Assembly: GCF_023554995.1 (NCBI RefSeq)
Contig: NZ_JAMJPK010000012.1
Location: 1 to 52,582, forward strand
Direction: 5' to 3'
DNA from: Halomonas gemina
GTDB lineage: Bacteria > Pseudomonadota > Gammaproteobacteria > Pseudomonadales > Halomonadaceae
Length of the DNA stretch: 52,582 nt
How positions within the stretch are numbered: position 1 is the stretch's first letter; each line of letters begins with the position of its first letter. Below the pieces are notes generated by a model. That model was not told the origin of the DNA and made no database searches. It saw only the letters and a list, made by a program, of their open reading frames with translations. A program made the position numbers and the translations under genes. Shown here piece by piece: positions 1 through 7,875 of the stretch.

Positions 1-59
1 GCGGCAGAAAAGCAGTATCCAGGTATTACTCAGCGAACTCTCACGGCGTAGATACCGAT

Positions 60-505
60 CCTGATGACAGAAGCCGCCGGGCAGCAGCTTCAGACCGTCC
101 GATCAGGGCCCTCGTGAATGAAGCGGGTGTATGGCTTCGTCCGGCGATGTTTCAGCCTCAGCCGCCGTCACAGGCGCCGGAAGCGACGGGAGCGATAGCA
201 GGCGCTCCAGCCCGTCTCGTCCGGGTGAACGCTGCTGAAGGCCACTCGCGTGTGGCCGTCGATGGCGACATGAACATACTCCCATCCCGCGCCACGCGTG
301 TTCTGCTGACGATCGCCCGTCACGCGATGCCCCGGTCGCTCGAAGCGTCCCAGTTTCTTGATGTCCAGATGCAGGAGATCCCCGGGCGCGTCGTGCTCGT
401 AGCGGTTGTCGGGCCTTGCCGGTGGCAGGGTGGCCAGCCGATTCAGTAACCGATCAAAACCTCGATCGGTTGCTGCCTTGGAATCAGGGCGAAACCATTC
501 TAGCG
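60..505 (-). pseudogene. IS481-family transposase remnant (copy 1)
   Basis: On the minus strand, read through several frames, the segment encodes pieces typical of the catalytic core of IS481 transposases: a stretch ending in DLLHLDIKKLGRFERPGHRV, then WEYVHVAIDGHTRVAFSSV with the first catalytic Asp, and a KHRRTKPYT piece near the left end. An in-frame stop interrupts it near position 170, and the end of the core and the C-terminus appear deleted. The N-terminal helix-turn-helix is absent here, but a separate N-terminal fragment lies at 1330-1717. Both share a homologous patch (about 440-500 and 1312-1372), so they are two decayed copies rather than one split element. Family assignment is by motif recognition; the exact IS cannot be named. 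Confidence 0.7.
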
Positions 506-520
506 TAGTTCGTGGTGCGA

Positions 521-931
521 TTAGTGTATGGGGTCAAGGAACGGTGTATCTGGATCGCTCACGTAAAAGATCACTACCCGCATCGGCTCGGTACTGCTGC
601 GGTTATAACCCGTCATTTTCACGTTAGGCGGTTCCACCATCGCTTGACCGGCTTTCACTGTGACTGGTGCGTGCCCCTCCATCTCCAATGTAAATGCGCC
701 TTCCAGGATGTAGACGGTTACGGGAAAACGGTGTGTATGGAACAGAGTCTTGTCGCCAGGCTTGAGGGTTGCTGTAAGGACACGCACCTCGTGCCTCTCG
801 CCCTTAGGCATGCCTTGCACGATTTCACTCACGAGCAAATTGGGCTTTGCGACACCGCGATCTTGCGCCATCGACGGCAAACTAATCACCAAAGCCAAAA
901 ACGCGAGACTGACGCTTAACAATTTATTCAT
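521..931 (-). CDS. Periplasmic cupin-domain protein
   Basis: A 136-residue protein with a clear Sec signal peptide (basic MNK start, hydrophobic core, AQ cleavage region near residue 23) followed by one small cupin barrel. The cupin is marked by a TLFHTHRFPVTVYILEG segment with metal-binding His residues and a later Gly-rich VKAGQAMVEPP turn. Cupins of this exported type bind small ligands or metals; no substrate can be read from the sequence. The ATG is preceded by a good AAGGAAGG ribosome site. The gene stands alone between two IS481 remnants, so it was probably carried or stranded by rearrangement. Cupin fold is secure; function is unknown. Confidence 0.85.
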   Translation of the reverse strand: MNKLLSVSLAFLALVISLPSMAQDRGVAKPNLLVSEIVQGMPKGERHEVRVLTATLKPGDKTLFHTHRFPVTVYILEGAFTLEMEGHAPVTVKAGQAMVEPPNVKMTGYNRSSTEPMRVVIFYVSDPDTPFLDPIH

Positions 932-1329
932 CTGTATTTTCCTTCCTTAAAGCTGAGTTATCCCGTTGTCTAGCCGGTCATTCTGTGGCTTTAACGCCGG
1001 TGTTGGTACCACCAGCTTCTAGCAGTCACTTCACAGGGCCTACCTACTTCCTTTGGAATCATGCGGCGCATTGTCCATAATTCGCCAACTTCTCAATGTT
1101 GTGTACTAGTCAGTATAGCTGCCATTGGCCCTGTTCGTGGCACATACCAGCAGTACCAACTCGAACAACGAACGATCTCGTCAGAATGGCTGTTGACGAA
1201 CTTGGCCAGCACCAGAAACTACAGCTTGATCGAAACCGAGCCAATGGCATCAAGCCTTACACATATATGGTGGAATTGCTCACCACGCTGCCATCATCGA
1301 CAACCGGCGACGACCTCGACCGGTTGTAC

Positions 1330-1717
1330 CTTGGAATCAGGGTAAAGCCATTCCGGTGTAGTTTATGGAGCGGTTACCGATTCAGCCCCTTGCGCTTGAG
1401 AATGCGCGCCACGATGCTCTGGCCGACTCCCAGCGCCTGGGCAATCTGGCGGTAGGTCTGGCGCTGCTGACGACATTCGATGATCTGCTCCACGGTCGCC
1501 AATCCTGTCGCGAAGGGGCTTCGGCAGGGCGTGATGTACGGTCCTTGAGACCGGCGTGACCCTCCTCGCGGAAACGACGCACCCACTTGTAGACCGTTCT
1601 CACACTGATGCCCTGGGCTTGCGCCACCTCCCTGGGCCGCAGCCCTTCATCAATGACGCGAACGGCCAGCAGGGCTAGACCATGCAGAGTGAGACGGGCA
1701 TTCTTATGGGTGTTCAT
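1330..1717 (-). pseudogene. IS481-family transposase remnant (copy 2, N-terminal part)
   Basis: Starting at the ATG near 1717 the minus strand encodes MNTHKNARLTLHGLALLAVR, then a helix-turn-helix (VAQAQGISVRTVYKWVRRF), the typical N-terminus of IS481/IS3-like transposases. After about 60 codons the frame shifts, and a second HTH-like stretch (TYRQIAQALGVGQSIVARI) continues in another frame to about 1374, followed by a short homologous patch. The DDE domain is missing. A frameshifted and truncated copy, certainly inactive. Confidence 0.75.
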
Positions 1718-1739
1718 CCGTGCCTCATGGAGCGGTTGG

Positions 1740-2037
1740 TTGGCTCGCATCTCCAGTCTTCCGGGTAGGCTCCGGATGAACAAACTACTGAGAGATCACA
1801 ACTAGCTAGCAATCATGTATGCCGGAGAAGACCTTAGCCAGCCTACTCCAATAGTCGAACAAGCCATCTAATTTATGCAGCGGAACAGATGTGACCCCCG
1901 TAGACCACATGCAATGTTGCTAGCGTTATAGGCTCAACAGTTCATAAGGTTCAACCGTGATATTATTTTTATCAATACAGTCTATACTGGCTCAAGATAG
2001 TAAATATTAGCATATCGCTATTTATAGATAAAGATTA
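1740..2037. other. AT-rich intergenic segment without a recognisable gene
   Basis: Between the IS481 remnant and the XRE gene stop there is no open frame of note and no tRNA-like or strong hairpin structure. The last 100 bases become very AT-rich, unlike the GC-rich IS sequence to the left, marking a composition boundary near 1940. Confidence 0.5.
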
Positions 2038-2259
2038 TTAACCATCAACACGCGGGAAGAGGTCTGCGACCTCAACGCCAAGGGCTTCACTGAGCTGGTA
2101 GATTTTGATCAGTGTGACGTTTTTCTCTCCGCGTTCGACTTGCCCCATGTAGCTCCGATCAATTCCAGACAGCACGGCAAACCCATCCTGGGATAGGCCT
2201 TTGTTTTTACGAAGTTCTCTGACCCTTTTGCCAAACGCAACCAGTTTTTCGTTCCGCAT
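2038..2259 (-). CDS. XRE-family helix-turn-helix regulator (controller-protein-like)
   Basis: A compact 73-residue single-domain repressor. It carries the Cro/C1-type HTH across residues 9-63, with LSQDGFAVLSGIDRSYMGQV as the recognition region and the ERGEKNVTLIKI signature typical of small XRE regulators, including the controller (C) proteins of restriction-modification systems. The ATG at 2259 is chosen because the XRE domain begins right there (MRNEKLVAFGKRVRELR) and upstream codons match nothing. It is divergent from the 385-residue gene at 2345, sharing an 85-bp intergenic region that holds three GGnnCTAT-like repeats, so it likely controls itself and that gene. No methyltransferase or nuclease of known type is adjacent. 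Confidence 0.85.
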   Translation of the reverse strand: MRNEKLVAFGKRVRELRKNKGLSQDGFAVLSGIDRSYMGQVERGEKNVTLIKIYQLSEALGVEVADLFPRVDG

Positions 2260-2281
2260 CTGCACCACCCATCCAAAGGGT

Positions 2282-2323
2282 GGAACTATCTCGAAGGACG
2301 GGCTATAGTGCCACGGACTATGA
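2282..2323. promoter_or_regulatory. Putative operator repeats between XRE gene and divergent gene
   Basis: Three similar elements, GGAACTATC (2282), GGGCTATAG (2300) and GGACTATGA (2315), are spaced 18 and 15 bp apart in the short divergent promoter region. Iterated half-sites of this kind are usual for autoregulating XRE proteins. This is pattern recognition only; no binding data exist. Confidence 0.35.
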
Positions 2324-2344
2324 ATACCATTTTGGAGATTTTTC

Positions 2345-3502
2345 ATGCCGTTGCACATAGAGATGCTAACTGATGACGACGACGAACAGAAATACGCGCC
2401 CATCTGCGAGGATTACTGGCGACAGGACGAGCAAGGCAATTTTGCTCTCAAAATCACGGACATTGCGAACAGCTATGGGATGAAGCCCCAGTCAGTTAGT
2501 CAGTTCGTTGCGCAGCGTGCAGCAGTATGGCTAGATGAACTTCTCTGCTCGGAGTGCAAACAACCATTTCACTTTAGTACACGTAGCGAGTATCAGGAAA
2601 AACAAAAGATCCTAAACCGAGCATGTGCGCCCTGCCTCAAAACCATTAAAAAAACCATAGAAAACGAAAATAACTGTCTAAAATTAGAATTTAATGAAGT
2701 AGCAAAAAACGAAAATTTGAACCTCGAAAACATTGACCTCAAGAGCAGAGTCTATCTTCTTTCGGCATTACAAGCGTTAGGTAACGAGAGTTTAACATCA
2801 ATTGGCCCACTGAATAAATACCCTACCTGCACGCTGTCGCCAGATCCTACCTATGACAAAAACATCCTATATTACCTGATTGATAGGAATATTCTACAGG
2901 CCCGTTTAGGGGTTCACCCCTATACTGTTTTGCCCAATGAGAATTTACATTCTGGCATTGATATTGGACGAACTGCAATTGCATTAGGATTTGAGAACGA
3001 ACAAATTTCTTTATTTTTAACAAATTTTTGCGATGATGCGAAAATGGGTAGACTCAAAGCATCTAACGAATTCATAGATCTTTGCATGGAAATACAGATG
3101 CATGAATGCATCTCTTTCCTGGACCAAGCATTGGCAGATCATCAAATATTTTCTGACCAAGGAGACAAAACGAAACTTGTATTCAGTCAGTGCCTATCAA
3201 GATTTAGTGTAGCTCAAACTTACAGTTTTATTTGGAGCGGCGTCGAAGATGCGGCTGCTTTTTACAACAGATACCCTATCGACATGAGCGAAGCGGCTAA
3301 TGCTTCGATTATTTATATCTCACGGTACATGGAAAGAGCCCTAGTCCATGGCTGGGAAATCAAGCCATATCGCAGGCCCCACAATCTTCCTCAGTCATGC
3401 TTGAGTCGCATTGTGTTTAACACAATACTCGGCACAAACGACGGAGGGTTTAACCATCCGTTATATCAATTAATAGAACCAAGTGATCTTGAAACTGTAT
3501 AG
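2345..3502 (+). CDS. Unknown protein with N-terminal HTH-like segment and zinc ribbon
   Basis: A 385-residue soluble protein that I cannot assign to a family. After an acidic N-terminus, residues about 35-60 (KITDIANSYGMKPQSVSQFV) look like a DNA-binding helix-turn-helix. A CSEC...CAPC four-cysteine pair then follows, separated by about 25 residues, as in a zinc ribbon. A Lys/Glu/Asn-rich linker leads to a largely alpha-helical C-terminal domain with several aromatic and Cys residues. There is no signal peptide or membrane span. The start has GGAG eight bases upstream. Its low GC, Asn/Lys-rich composition and pairing with a divergent XRE regulator suggest an acquired, tightly controlled gene. 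A host-defence or plasmid-maintenance role is conceivable but is inference. Confidence 0.8.
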   Translation: MPLHIEMLTDDDDEQKYAPICEDYWRQDEQGNFALKITDIANSYGMKPQSVSQFVAQRAAVWLDELLCSECKQPFHFSTRSEYQEKQKILNRACAPCLKTIKKTIENENNCLKLEFNEVAKNENLNLENIDLKSRVYLLSALQALGNESLTSIGPLNKYPTCTLSPDPTYDKNILYYLIDRNILQARLGVHPYTVLPNENLHSGIDIGRTAIALGFENEQISLFLTNFCDDAKMGRLKASNEFIDLCMEIQMHECISFLDQALADHQIFSDQGDKTKLVFSQCLSRFSVAQTYSFIWSGVEDAAAFYNRYPIDMSEAANASIIYISRYMERALVHGWEIKPYRRPHNLPQSCLSRIVFNTILGTNDGGFNHPLYQLIEPSDLETV

Positions 3503-3535
3503 AGGTGTGAAAGGCATTGCTTCCAAAAAGGCTCT

Positions 3536-3649
3536 CTAATCTTTAAAAAACCACTGAGCAGAAAAGTGAGTTACATCGGCCTCAGCCATAAACTTATCGA
3601 GCAGCTCAAAATCCAGCTCTATTGTGGACACAGCTTGCGGCGCCATCAT
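3536..3649 (-). CDS. Possible small protein of 37 residues
   Basis: A short open frame beginning MMAPQAVSTIELDFELLDK and ending in an aromatic, hydrophobic AQWFFKD tail. It has two in-frame ATG codons (3649 and 3646) and a purine-rich stretch upstream, and lies divergent from the gene at 3718 across a region with a TGTACAC-A-GTGTATA near-palindrome. No family recognised. It may be a real microprotein or a C-terminal relic of a larger gene. Confidence 0.3.
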   Translation of the reverse strand: MMAPQAVSTIELDFELLDKFMAEADVTHFSAQWFFKD

Positions 3650-3659
3650 CTCGGCTTTC

Positions 3660-3690
3660 TACTATACTTGCTTGTACACAGTGTATACCC
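3660..3690. promoter_or_regulatory. Putative promoter and palindromic operator
   Basis: A TATACT -10-like hexamer at about 3662 is followed by TGTACAC-A-GTGTATA, a 7-bp-arm near-palindrome. It sits between the divergent small frame (3649) and the gene at 3718 and could serve either. The same CTATACTTGC half-site appears in opposite orientation upstream of the small gene at 4285 (positions about 4297-4306). Confidence 0.3.
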
Positions 3691-3717
3691 CGCCAGCAGT
3701 TACAATCAGGTGGTTCT

Positions 3718-4035
3718 ATGAGCATTCTTCTCGTCCGGCAAGGTGATGATCTCAAGGTCGATATTGATGAGCTAAGCATCTTGGTGCGCGGTCGTTACCG
3801 TCGTCGATCGCTCAGGTGCACCATGAGGCGATTAGCCCCTATTATTAATATTGACACATTATTTTCTGCCTCCAAAAACCTAGATGATGGTGAGACGACT
3901 GTACTCAAAGCCACAGGTCAAATTGACCTAGAGAACAATATAGATAGAGCTATACGCGACACGATGAACGAAATACCTAAAGAGGAAAGGCGTAAATGGC
4001 TGAATGAGAGCATAGCAAAATCATTACCATGGTGA
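3718..4035 (+). CDS. Hypothetical protein, 105 residues
   Basis: No family recognised. The frame opens upstream at 3622, but the ATG at 3718 is preferred. From there the protein begins MSILLVRQGDDLKVDIDEL, and this part is echoed in a second degenerate copy at 45697-45762. Residues 1-25 are conserved between the copies and end in a VRGR motif; the rest is helical and charged (IPKEERRKWLNESI). No membrane segment or signal. It sits among small accessory genes and a VapB-like antitoxin, so a toxin-antitoxin or element-borne origin is possible but unproven. Confidence 0.55.
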   Translation: MSILLVRQGDDLKVDIDELSILVRGRYRRRSLRCTMRRLAPIINIDTLFSASKNLDDGETTVLKATGQIDLENNIDRAIRDTMNEIPKEERRKWLNESIAKSLPW

Positions 4036-4069
4036 GACAGGGTTGTAAAAAGCCAAACCACTTGGCTTG

Positions 4070-4267
4070 CTACTTTTTCAGTGGCGGCAGGTTATGCTTT
4101 CCATTAGCATCCACTGCCACAAGACTCTCTGGATCATCAGGGTCGACTCCGTAGCGGACAGCGCTTCCAGTTACGATATTCGGAAGGCATCCTGATTTCC
4201 GGTCTTCCTCAAGAGACGCCAATATGTCATCGACATCAAATTTTTCACTTGTACACTTTTTCTCCAT
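4070..4267 (-). CDS. Hypothetical small acidic protein (65 residues)
   Basis: An acidic small protein beginning MEKKCTSEKFDVDDILAS with a mid-region EEDRKSGCLPNIV and a Pro/Asp-rich tail. An upstream ATG at 4285 would add six residues. The ATG at 4267 is preferred because the protein then starts at a charged, ordinary N-terminus. A CTATA-TTGCAA-TATAG near-palindrome lies just upstream (about 4290-4307), overlapping a TATACT hexamer, which suggests autoregulation as in antitoxins. No family recognised. Confidence 0.5.
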   Translation of the reverse strand: MEKKCTSEKFDVDDILASLEEDRKSGCLPNIVTGSAVRYGVDPDDPESLVAVDANGKHNLPPLKK

Positions 4268-4289
4268 GACCAACGTCCTATGCATAGAC

Positions 4290-4307
4290 TATAGTTGCAA
4301 GTATAGC
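4290..4307 (-). promoter_or_regulatory. Palindromic operator/promoter upstream of the 65-residue gene
   Basis: The sequence CTATAGTTGCAAGTATAG is a near-perfect 18-bp palindrome with one symmetric mismatch, containing a TATACT hexamer on the minus strand. Its position 5 to 23 bp upstream of the alternative starts fits a self-regulating promoter. Confidence 0.4.
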
Positions 4308-4350
4308 AAAAGAGTACGAACCTATCCCATTACTGATATGAGAGACCGTC

Positions 4351-4542
4351 ATGAGAGTCACCGTCACCATCGATAATGAGCTGTATCAGCAGGCTATGGA
4401 GCTATCTGAAGCGAGAATCGAAAAGCCGTCAGATCTCATACATGAAGCCATAAAAACCTATGTTCGAGTCCAGGCAGCACGACGTCTATCGGCCTTGGGT
4501 GGTGAAGCACCAAGTATGAAGGCTATTCCGCGTCGAGAATAG
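4351..4542 (+). CDS. vapB: VapB-like type II antitoxin (orphan)
   Basis: A 63-residue protein with the VapB-family ribbon-helix-helix N-terminus (MRVTVTIDNELYQQAMELS), a SDLIHEAIKTYV helix, and the characteristic AARRLSALGGEAPSM tail that inserts into the PIN-domain toxin. VapB proteins repress their own operon and neutralise a VapC ribonuclease. No PIN-domain frame follows: downstream is only about 150 bp and then the end of the convergent desaturase gene. The antitoxin therefore appears to have lost its partner. The ATG follows a GAGAG ribosome site. Confidence 0.75.
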   Translation: MRVTVTIDNELYQQAMELSEARIEKPSDLIHEAIKTYVRVQAARRLSALGGEAPSMKAIPRRE

Positions 4543-4689
4543 TTTTTCAACACCAGTGATCTCTGATATCAACCCAATCTGTTATTGGTTTTAAAATTTC
4601 GGAAATCTTCAGTGGTGCATCCGATGTACTGCTAACACATGCACACCCCTTGTTCTCTTCGGATTTTCTGGTGGACAGTAGCGACGGCC

Positions 4690-5520
4690 TCAAAGCCCTT
4701 GTCGCTTCACGTCCCGAGGAGGATTCACGAAGGGCTGAAGCAACATGCGGTCCAGCCGCAGGTCGTGCGCTTCCCTGAATGCCTCGATGCCGATCGTCAT
4801 GCCGAGGTGTCCGGCGGCAGGCTGATCTCGGTAAGTACCGAACAGTCGATCCCACCAAGGCAGGTTGAAGCCGAAGTTGCTGTCGGTTTCCTGGCGGACA
4901 ATGGAGTGGTGGACACGATGCATGTCGGGTGTCACCACGGCCAAGCGAAGCCAGCGGTCAACTCTGGCGGGTAGGCGGACATTGCCGTGGTTGAACATCG
5001 AAGTGGCGTTGAGCAACACCTCAAAGATCAGCACCGCCAGCGCCGGCGTCCCGAGCAGGGTCACCACGGCGAGCTTGATGCCCATCGAGATCAGGATCTC
5101 CAGAGGATGGAAGCGCAGCCCCGTAGTGACATCGAACTCCAGGTCCGCATGGTGCATCCGATGCAACCGCCACAGCCAGGGAACGGCATGGAAGAGGCGA
5201 TGCTGGAAGTAGATGGCCACGTCCAGCATGACCACGGAGACGACCACGGCCAACCCTTTCGGGACCGACACCAGATTGAAGAGGCCCCAGCCCTGCTCGG
5301 CGGCAACCAGGGCAGCCCCCACAGCGGCAAGCGGGAAGAACAGACGCGCCGCCAAGGTATCGATAACCACAATGGCCAGGTTGCTTGGCCAGCGCTAAGG
5401 ACGATGAATCCTCTGCGGCCGCCGCCTGGCAACGACCTCCCACAGCGCCAACGTCAGCAGAACAAAGGCGAAGGCACCTCCGCGTATCATCGGCTGATGA
5501 ACCATCAGAATATCGGACAT
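4690..5520 (-). pseudogene. Sterol desaturase / fatty acid hydroxylase family protein with in-frame stop
   Basis: A di-iron membrane hydroxylase. The frame has the three histidine clusters of the superfamily (HRLFH, RLHRMHHAD, and MHRVHHS) plus a FNHGN motif, several membrane segments, and the usual SNFGFNLPWWDRLFGTY C-terminal signature. Full-length homologues start with a hydrophobic segment and an RRRP motif; here those codons run from the ATG at 5520 and are cut by a TAG at 5395-5397 after 41 codons. The frame then continues unbroken to the stop at 4690. Either this is a nonsense-mutated pseudogene or translation restarts at the GTG at 5370, giving a 226-residue protein that still holds all His boxes. 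A rhodanese remnant ends 14 bp upstream. Confidence 0.85.
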
Positions 5521-5534
5521 GGCGATACCCCCTG

Positions 5535-5680
5535 TCACGCGATGGACAGCCCCGACGCTTTCCACTCCGGATACCCTTCCTCGAAGCGTCGGACTCGATA
5601 GCCGAGTTGACGCAGACGCTGGACGGCCTCGTGCGACAAGACACTGTAGGGGCCGTGTCCCGGGGGACTCACCCCCGGCT
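5535..5680 (-). pseudogene. Rhodanese-domain C-terminal remnant
   Basis: The minus strand encodes a GPYSVLSHEAVQRLRQLGYR segment followed by RRFEEGYPEWKASGLSI and a stop at 5535. This is the C-terminal half of a rhodanese domain of the type fused to ArsR/SmtB regulators (YCRGPYC active-site loop, here GHGPYS with the Cys region lost). The upstream part, including any HTH, is gone; the region to the right is the chrA promoter. It ends 14 bp before the desaturase start, so the two were probably once co-transcribed. Confidence 0.6.
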
Positions 5681-5801
5681 CAACCCCGAGGTGTGATCTA
5701 CCCTTCGGCACGCCTCCCCTATCGGCTATGCTCCCCTGTCACGCTGCTGTCACCTCGCATGCTCAGGGTGACAGCCTTGTCTCCGCTTTGAGGAGCTTGC
5801 C

Positions 5802-7001
5802 ATGAGCGACGATCAGGCTTCTCCGGGCTGCACCCGCGAGGTTTTTCGCGCCTTTCTGCTGCTGGGCCTGACCTCCTTCGGTGGCCCCATCGCTCACCTC
5901 GGCTACTTTCGCACCGAGTTTGTGGAACGGCGCCGTTGGCTCTCCGAACAGGCCTATGCCGATCTGGTAGCGCTGTGCCAGTTTCTGCCTGGGCCCGCCA
6001 GTAGCCAGGTGGGCTTCGCTATGGGGCTGATGCGTGCCGGCCCCCGGGGCGCAGCGGCGGCCTGGACGGCTTTTACCCTGCCCTCGGCCATCGTGCTGGT
6101 GCTGTTCGCCTTGGGCGCTGGCGTGCTTGATGGCCCCATCAGCCAGGGCATCATTCATGGCCTGAAGGTGACAGCGGTGGCCATCGTCGCCCACGCTGTG
6201 TGGGGCATGGCCCGCAGCCTCTGTCCCGATCCCCGGCGCGCCGGTATTGCATTGGCCGCCGTGTTCACCGTGGTGTTGGTTAGCGGCCCGCTGGGCCAGG
6301 TGGCCGCCATCGTGATCGGTGCCCTGGCTGGCATGGCACTGTGTCGGGCCCACACCGAATCCGATATGCCCGATTTGCCGCTGCCTGTCACGACACGTGC
6401 CGGTCATCTGGCGGGGCTGGCTTTCGTTGCTCTGCTGGTCGGCCTGCCGCTGCTGGCTTGGGCGACCCCTTCCACAACCCTGGCGGTCATGGACGCCTTC
6501 TATCGCGCCGGCGCCCTGGTCTTCGGCGGTGGGCATGTTGTGCTGCCGTTGCTGGAAGCCGAGGTGGTGCAATCCGGCTGGGTCGGTGCAGACGAGTTCC
6601 TGACAGGCTACGGCGCCGCCCAAGCTATACCGGGGCCGTTATTCACCTTTGCCGCCTATTTGGGCGCAGCGATGGCGCCGCTCGGCGGCAGCCTGTTTGG
6701 TGCCGCCCTGGCGCTGGTGATGATCTTCCTGCCCGGAATGCTGCTGCTGGTGGCAGTACTGCCCCACTGGAACCGATTCCGCCGCTGGGATAGCGCGCAG
6801 GCACTGATGCGCGGCGCCAATGCGGCAGTCGTGGGTATCCTGGGCGCCGCCCTCTACCAGCCGGTCTGGACCAGTGCCATTCTCGGCCCCCGCGAGTTCG
6901 CCCTGGCGCTGACCGGCTTTCTCCTGCTCAGCGTCTGGAAACTGCCCGCCTGGGCGGTGGTAGTCATCCTTGCCAGTGGCGGCATACTCATCACCATGTA
7001 G
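5802..7001 (+). CDS. chrA: Chromate transporter ChrA
   Basis: A 399-residue inner-membrane protein of the CHR family, the long form made of two homologous halves. Each half starts with the diagnostic pattern: FLLLGLTSFGGPIAHLGYF near residue 20, and ALVFGGGHVVLPLLEAEVV near residue 240. A QFLPGPASSQVGF and a QAIPGPLFTFAAY motif follow in the respective halves. About ten hydrophobic segments are visible. ChrA exports chromate from the cytoplasm. The ATG has GAGGAG seven bases upstream. No ChrB regulator is adjacent. The family is certain; chromate as substrate is inferred from the family. Confidence 0.95.
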   Translation: MSDDQASPGCTREVFRAFLLLGLTSFGGPIAHLGYFRTEFVERRRWLSEQAYADLVALCQFLPGPASSQVGFAMGLMRAGPRGAAAAWTAFTLPSAIVLVLFALGAGVLDGPISQGIIHGLKVTAVAIVAHAVWGMARSLCPDPRRAGIALAAVFTVVLVSGPLGQVAAIVIGALAGMALCRAHTESDMPDLPLPVTTRAGHLAGLAFVALLVGLPLLAWATPSTTLAVMDAFYRAGALVFGGGHVVLPLLEAEVVQSGWVGADEFLTGYGAAQAIPGPLFTFAAYLGAAMAPLGGSLFGAALALVMIFLPGMLLLVAVLPHWNRFRRWDSAQALMRGANAAVVGILGAALYQPVWTSAILGPREFALALTGFLLLSVWKLPAWAVVVILASGGILITM

Positions 7002-7002
7002 C

Positions 7003-7641
7003 TGGAATCGCCATCCATACAAAACAAGCGCTATCCCGATACCGGATACATGCCACGCAAACTCACCAGGTATCTGTTATCATCGCGTTTTGGCAACTCT
7101 GAAGGGGCTGCCAGGGGAGCTTAGCACGGGCATGAAGCCCTCTCAGTCAGGCAGCATGAGCTGGCGAGCCTCACCTCCAGGCTCAATTGGAGGCCCGTCA
7201 ACTCTATTGAGCAAGAGCTTCAATTACTCGCTGTACAGATAACAACGGTTTATATCTAAAACACATGACATACGTATAGTTGTGTAACAACCAATGAAAC
7301 CAAGAAACCATCTGCCCTCATCAGGGTCCTACCGGCAGCAGGAGTGCTTGATGAGAAGCTTGGCCTTGCCCTTACGCACCTGCACAACCCTGCGATGTTG
7401 CCGTTACCCTCGAGCATGCCGGGTCCGCTCTACGTGAACCAAGACGCTGATGGCCTCGATACCAAAGGCATTGATAGTAACCATCATTTGCACATTTAAT
7501 GGGCTGCCGACATGATGCTGGAATCATCATAAAACCTTTGTTAAAGTCGCTTTTCATCAGGACATGAGGTAGCTGTAAGGAAACTGGTGAAACGATGGCG
7601 TGATTCAATTTCAATAACACAAACCAACAGGATTGCTCGAC
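7003..7641. other. Intergenic region without a recognised gene
   Basis: About 640 bp between chrA and the small gene pair. Open frames here are short and lack good ribosome sites or family motifs. A minus-strand frame ending in VRKGKAKLLIKH near 7330 may be a relic but cannot be assigned. Composition drops from GC-rich to AT-rich near 7200. Confidence 0.4.
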
Positions 7642-7875
7642 ATGCCCGAATTCCGCGATTCCCGCATTGGCATTCGCAATGCCTCACTGATGCTTGGGGT
7701 GACCATTACCGAACTGCGAGAAGCCATCCTCTCTGGCAGCAAGATTCATGGCGTAATACCCCCCAAGCCATTGTTCAACGCCGGCCAGCGAAAATCTGAA
7801 ATGATGTTCAAGGCAGGAGATATCATGGATTGTGCTGAAAGCATACAAAACATTTCAAACCAACGGAGAAGTTGA
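7642..7875 (+). CDS. Small protein, excisionase/HTH-like (77 residues)
   Basis: Begins MPEFRDSRIGIRNASLMLGV. Residues 12-45 (ASLMLGVTITELREAILSGS) have the spacing of a winged-helix or excisionase-type HTH, followed by SKIHGVIPPKP and FKAGDIMDC, which recall the wing and C-terminal helix of small phage or plasmid DNA-binding proteins. The ATG at 7642 follows an AGGA stretch. Its stop is immediately adjacent to the ATG of the next gene, so the two form an operon. Family not firmly identified. Confidence 0.55.
   Translation: MPEFRDSRIGIRNASLMLGVTITELREAILSGSKIHGVIPPKPLFNAGQRKSEMMFKAGDIMDCAESIQNISNQRRS

Noticed and set aside
2038..3502. Restriction-modification system next to the controller-like XRE gene
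   Set aside because: The divergent protein has no methyltransferase motif or recognised nuclease motif.
103..5696. Many long frames on the opposite strand of GC-rich genes, such as those covering the desaturase and chrA
   Set aside because: They mirror real genes, lack ribosome sites and family motifs, and reflect high GC at third positions.
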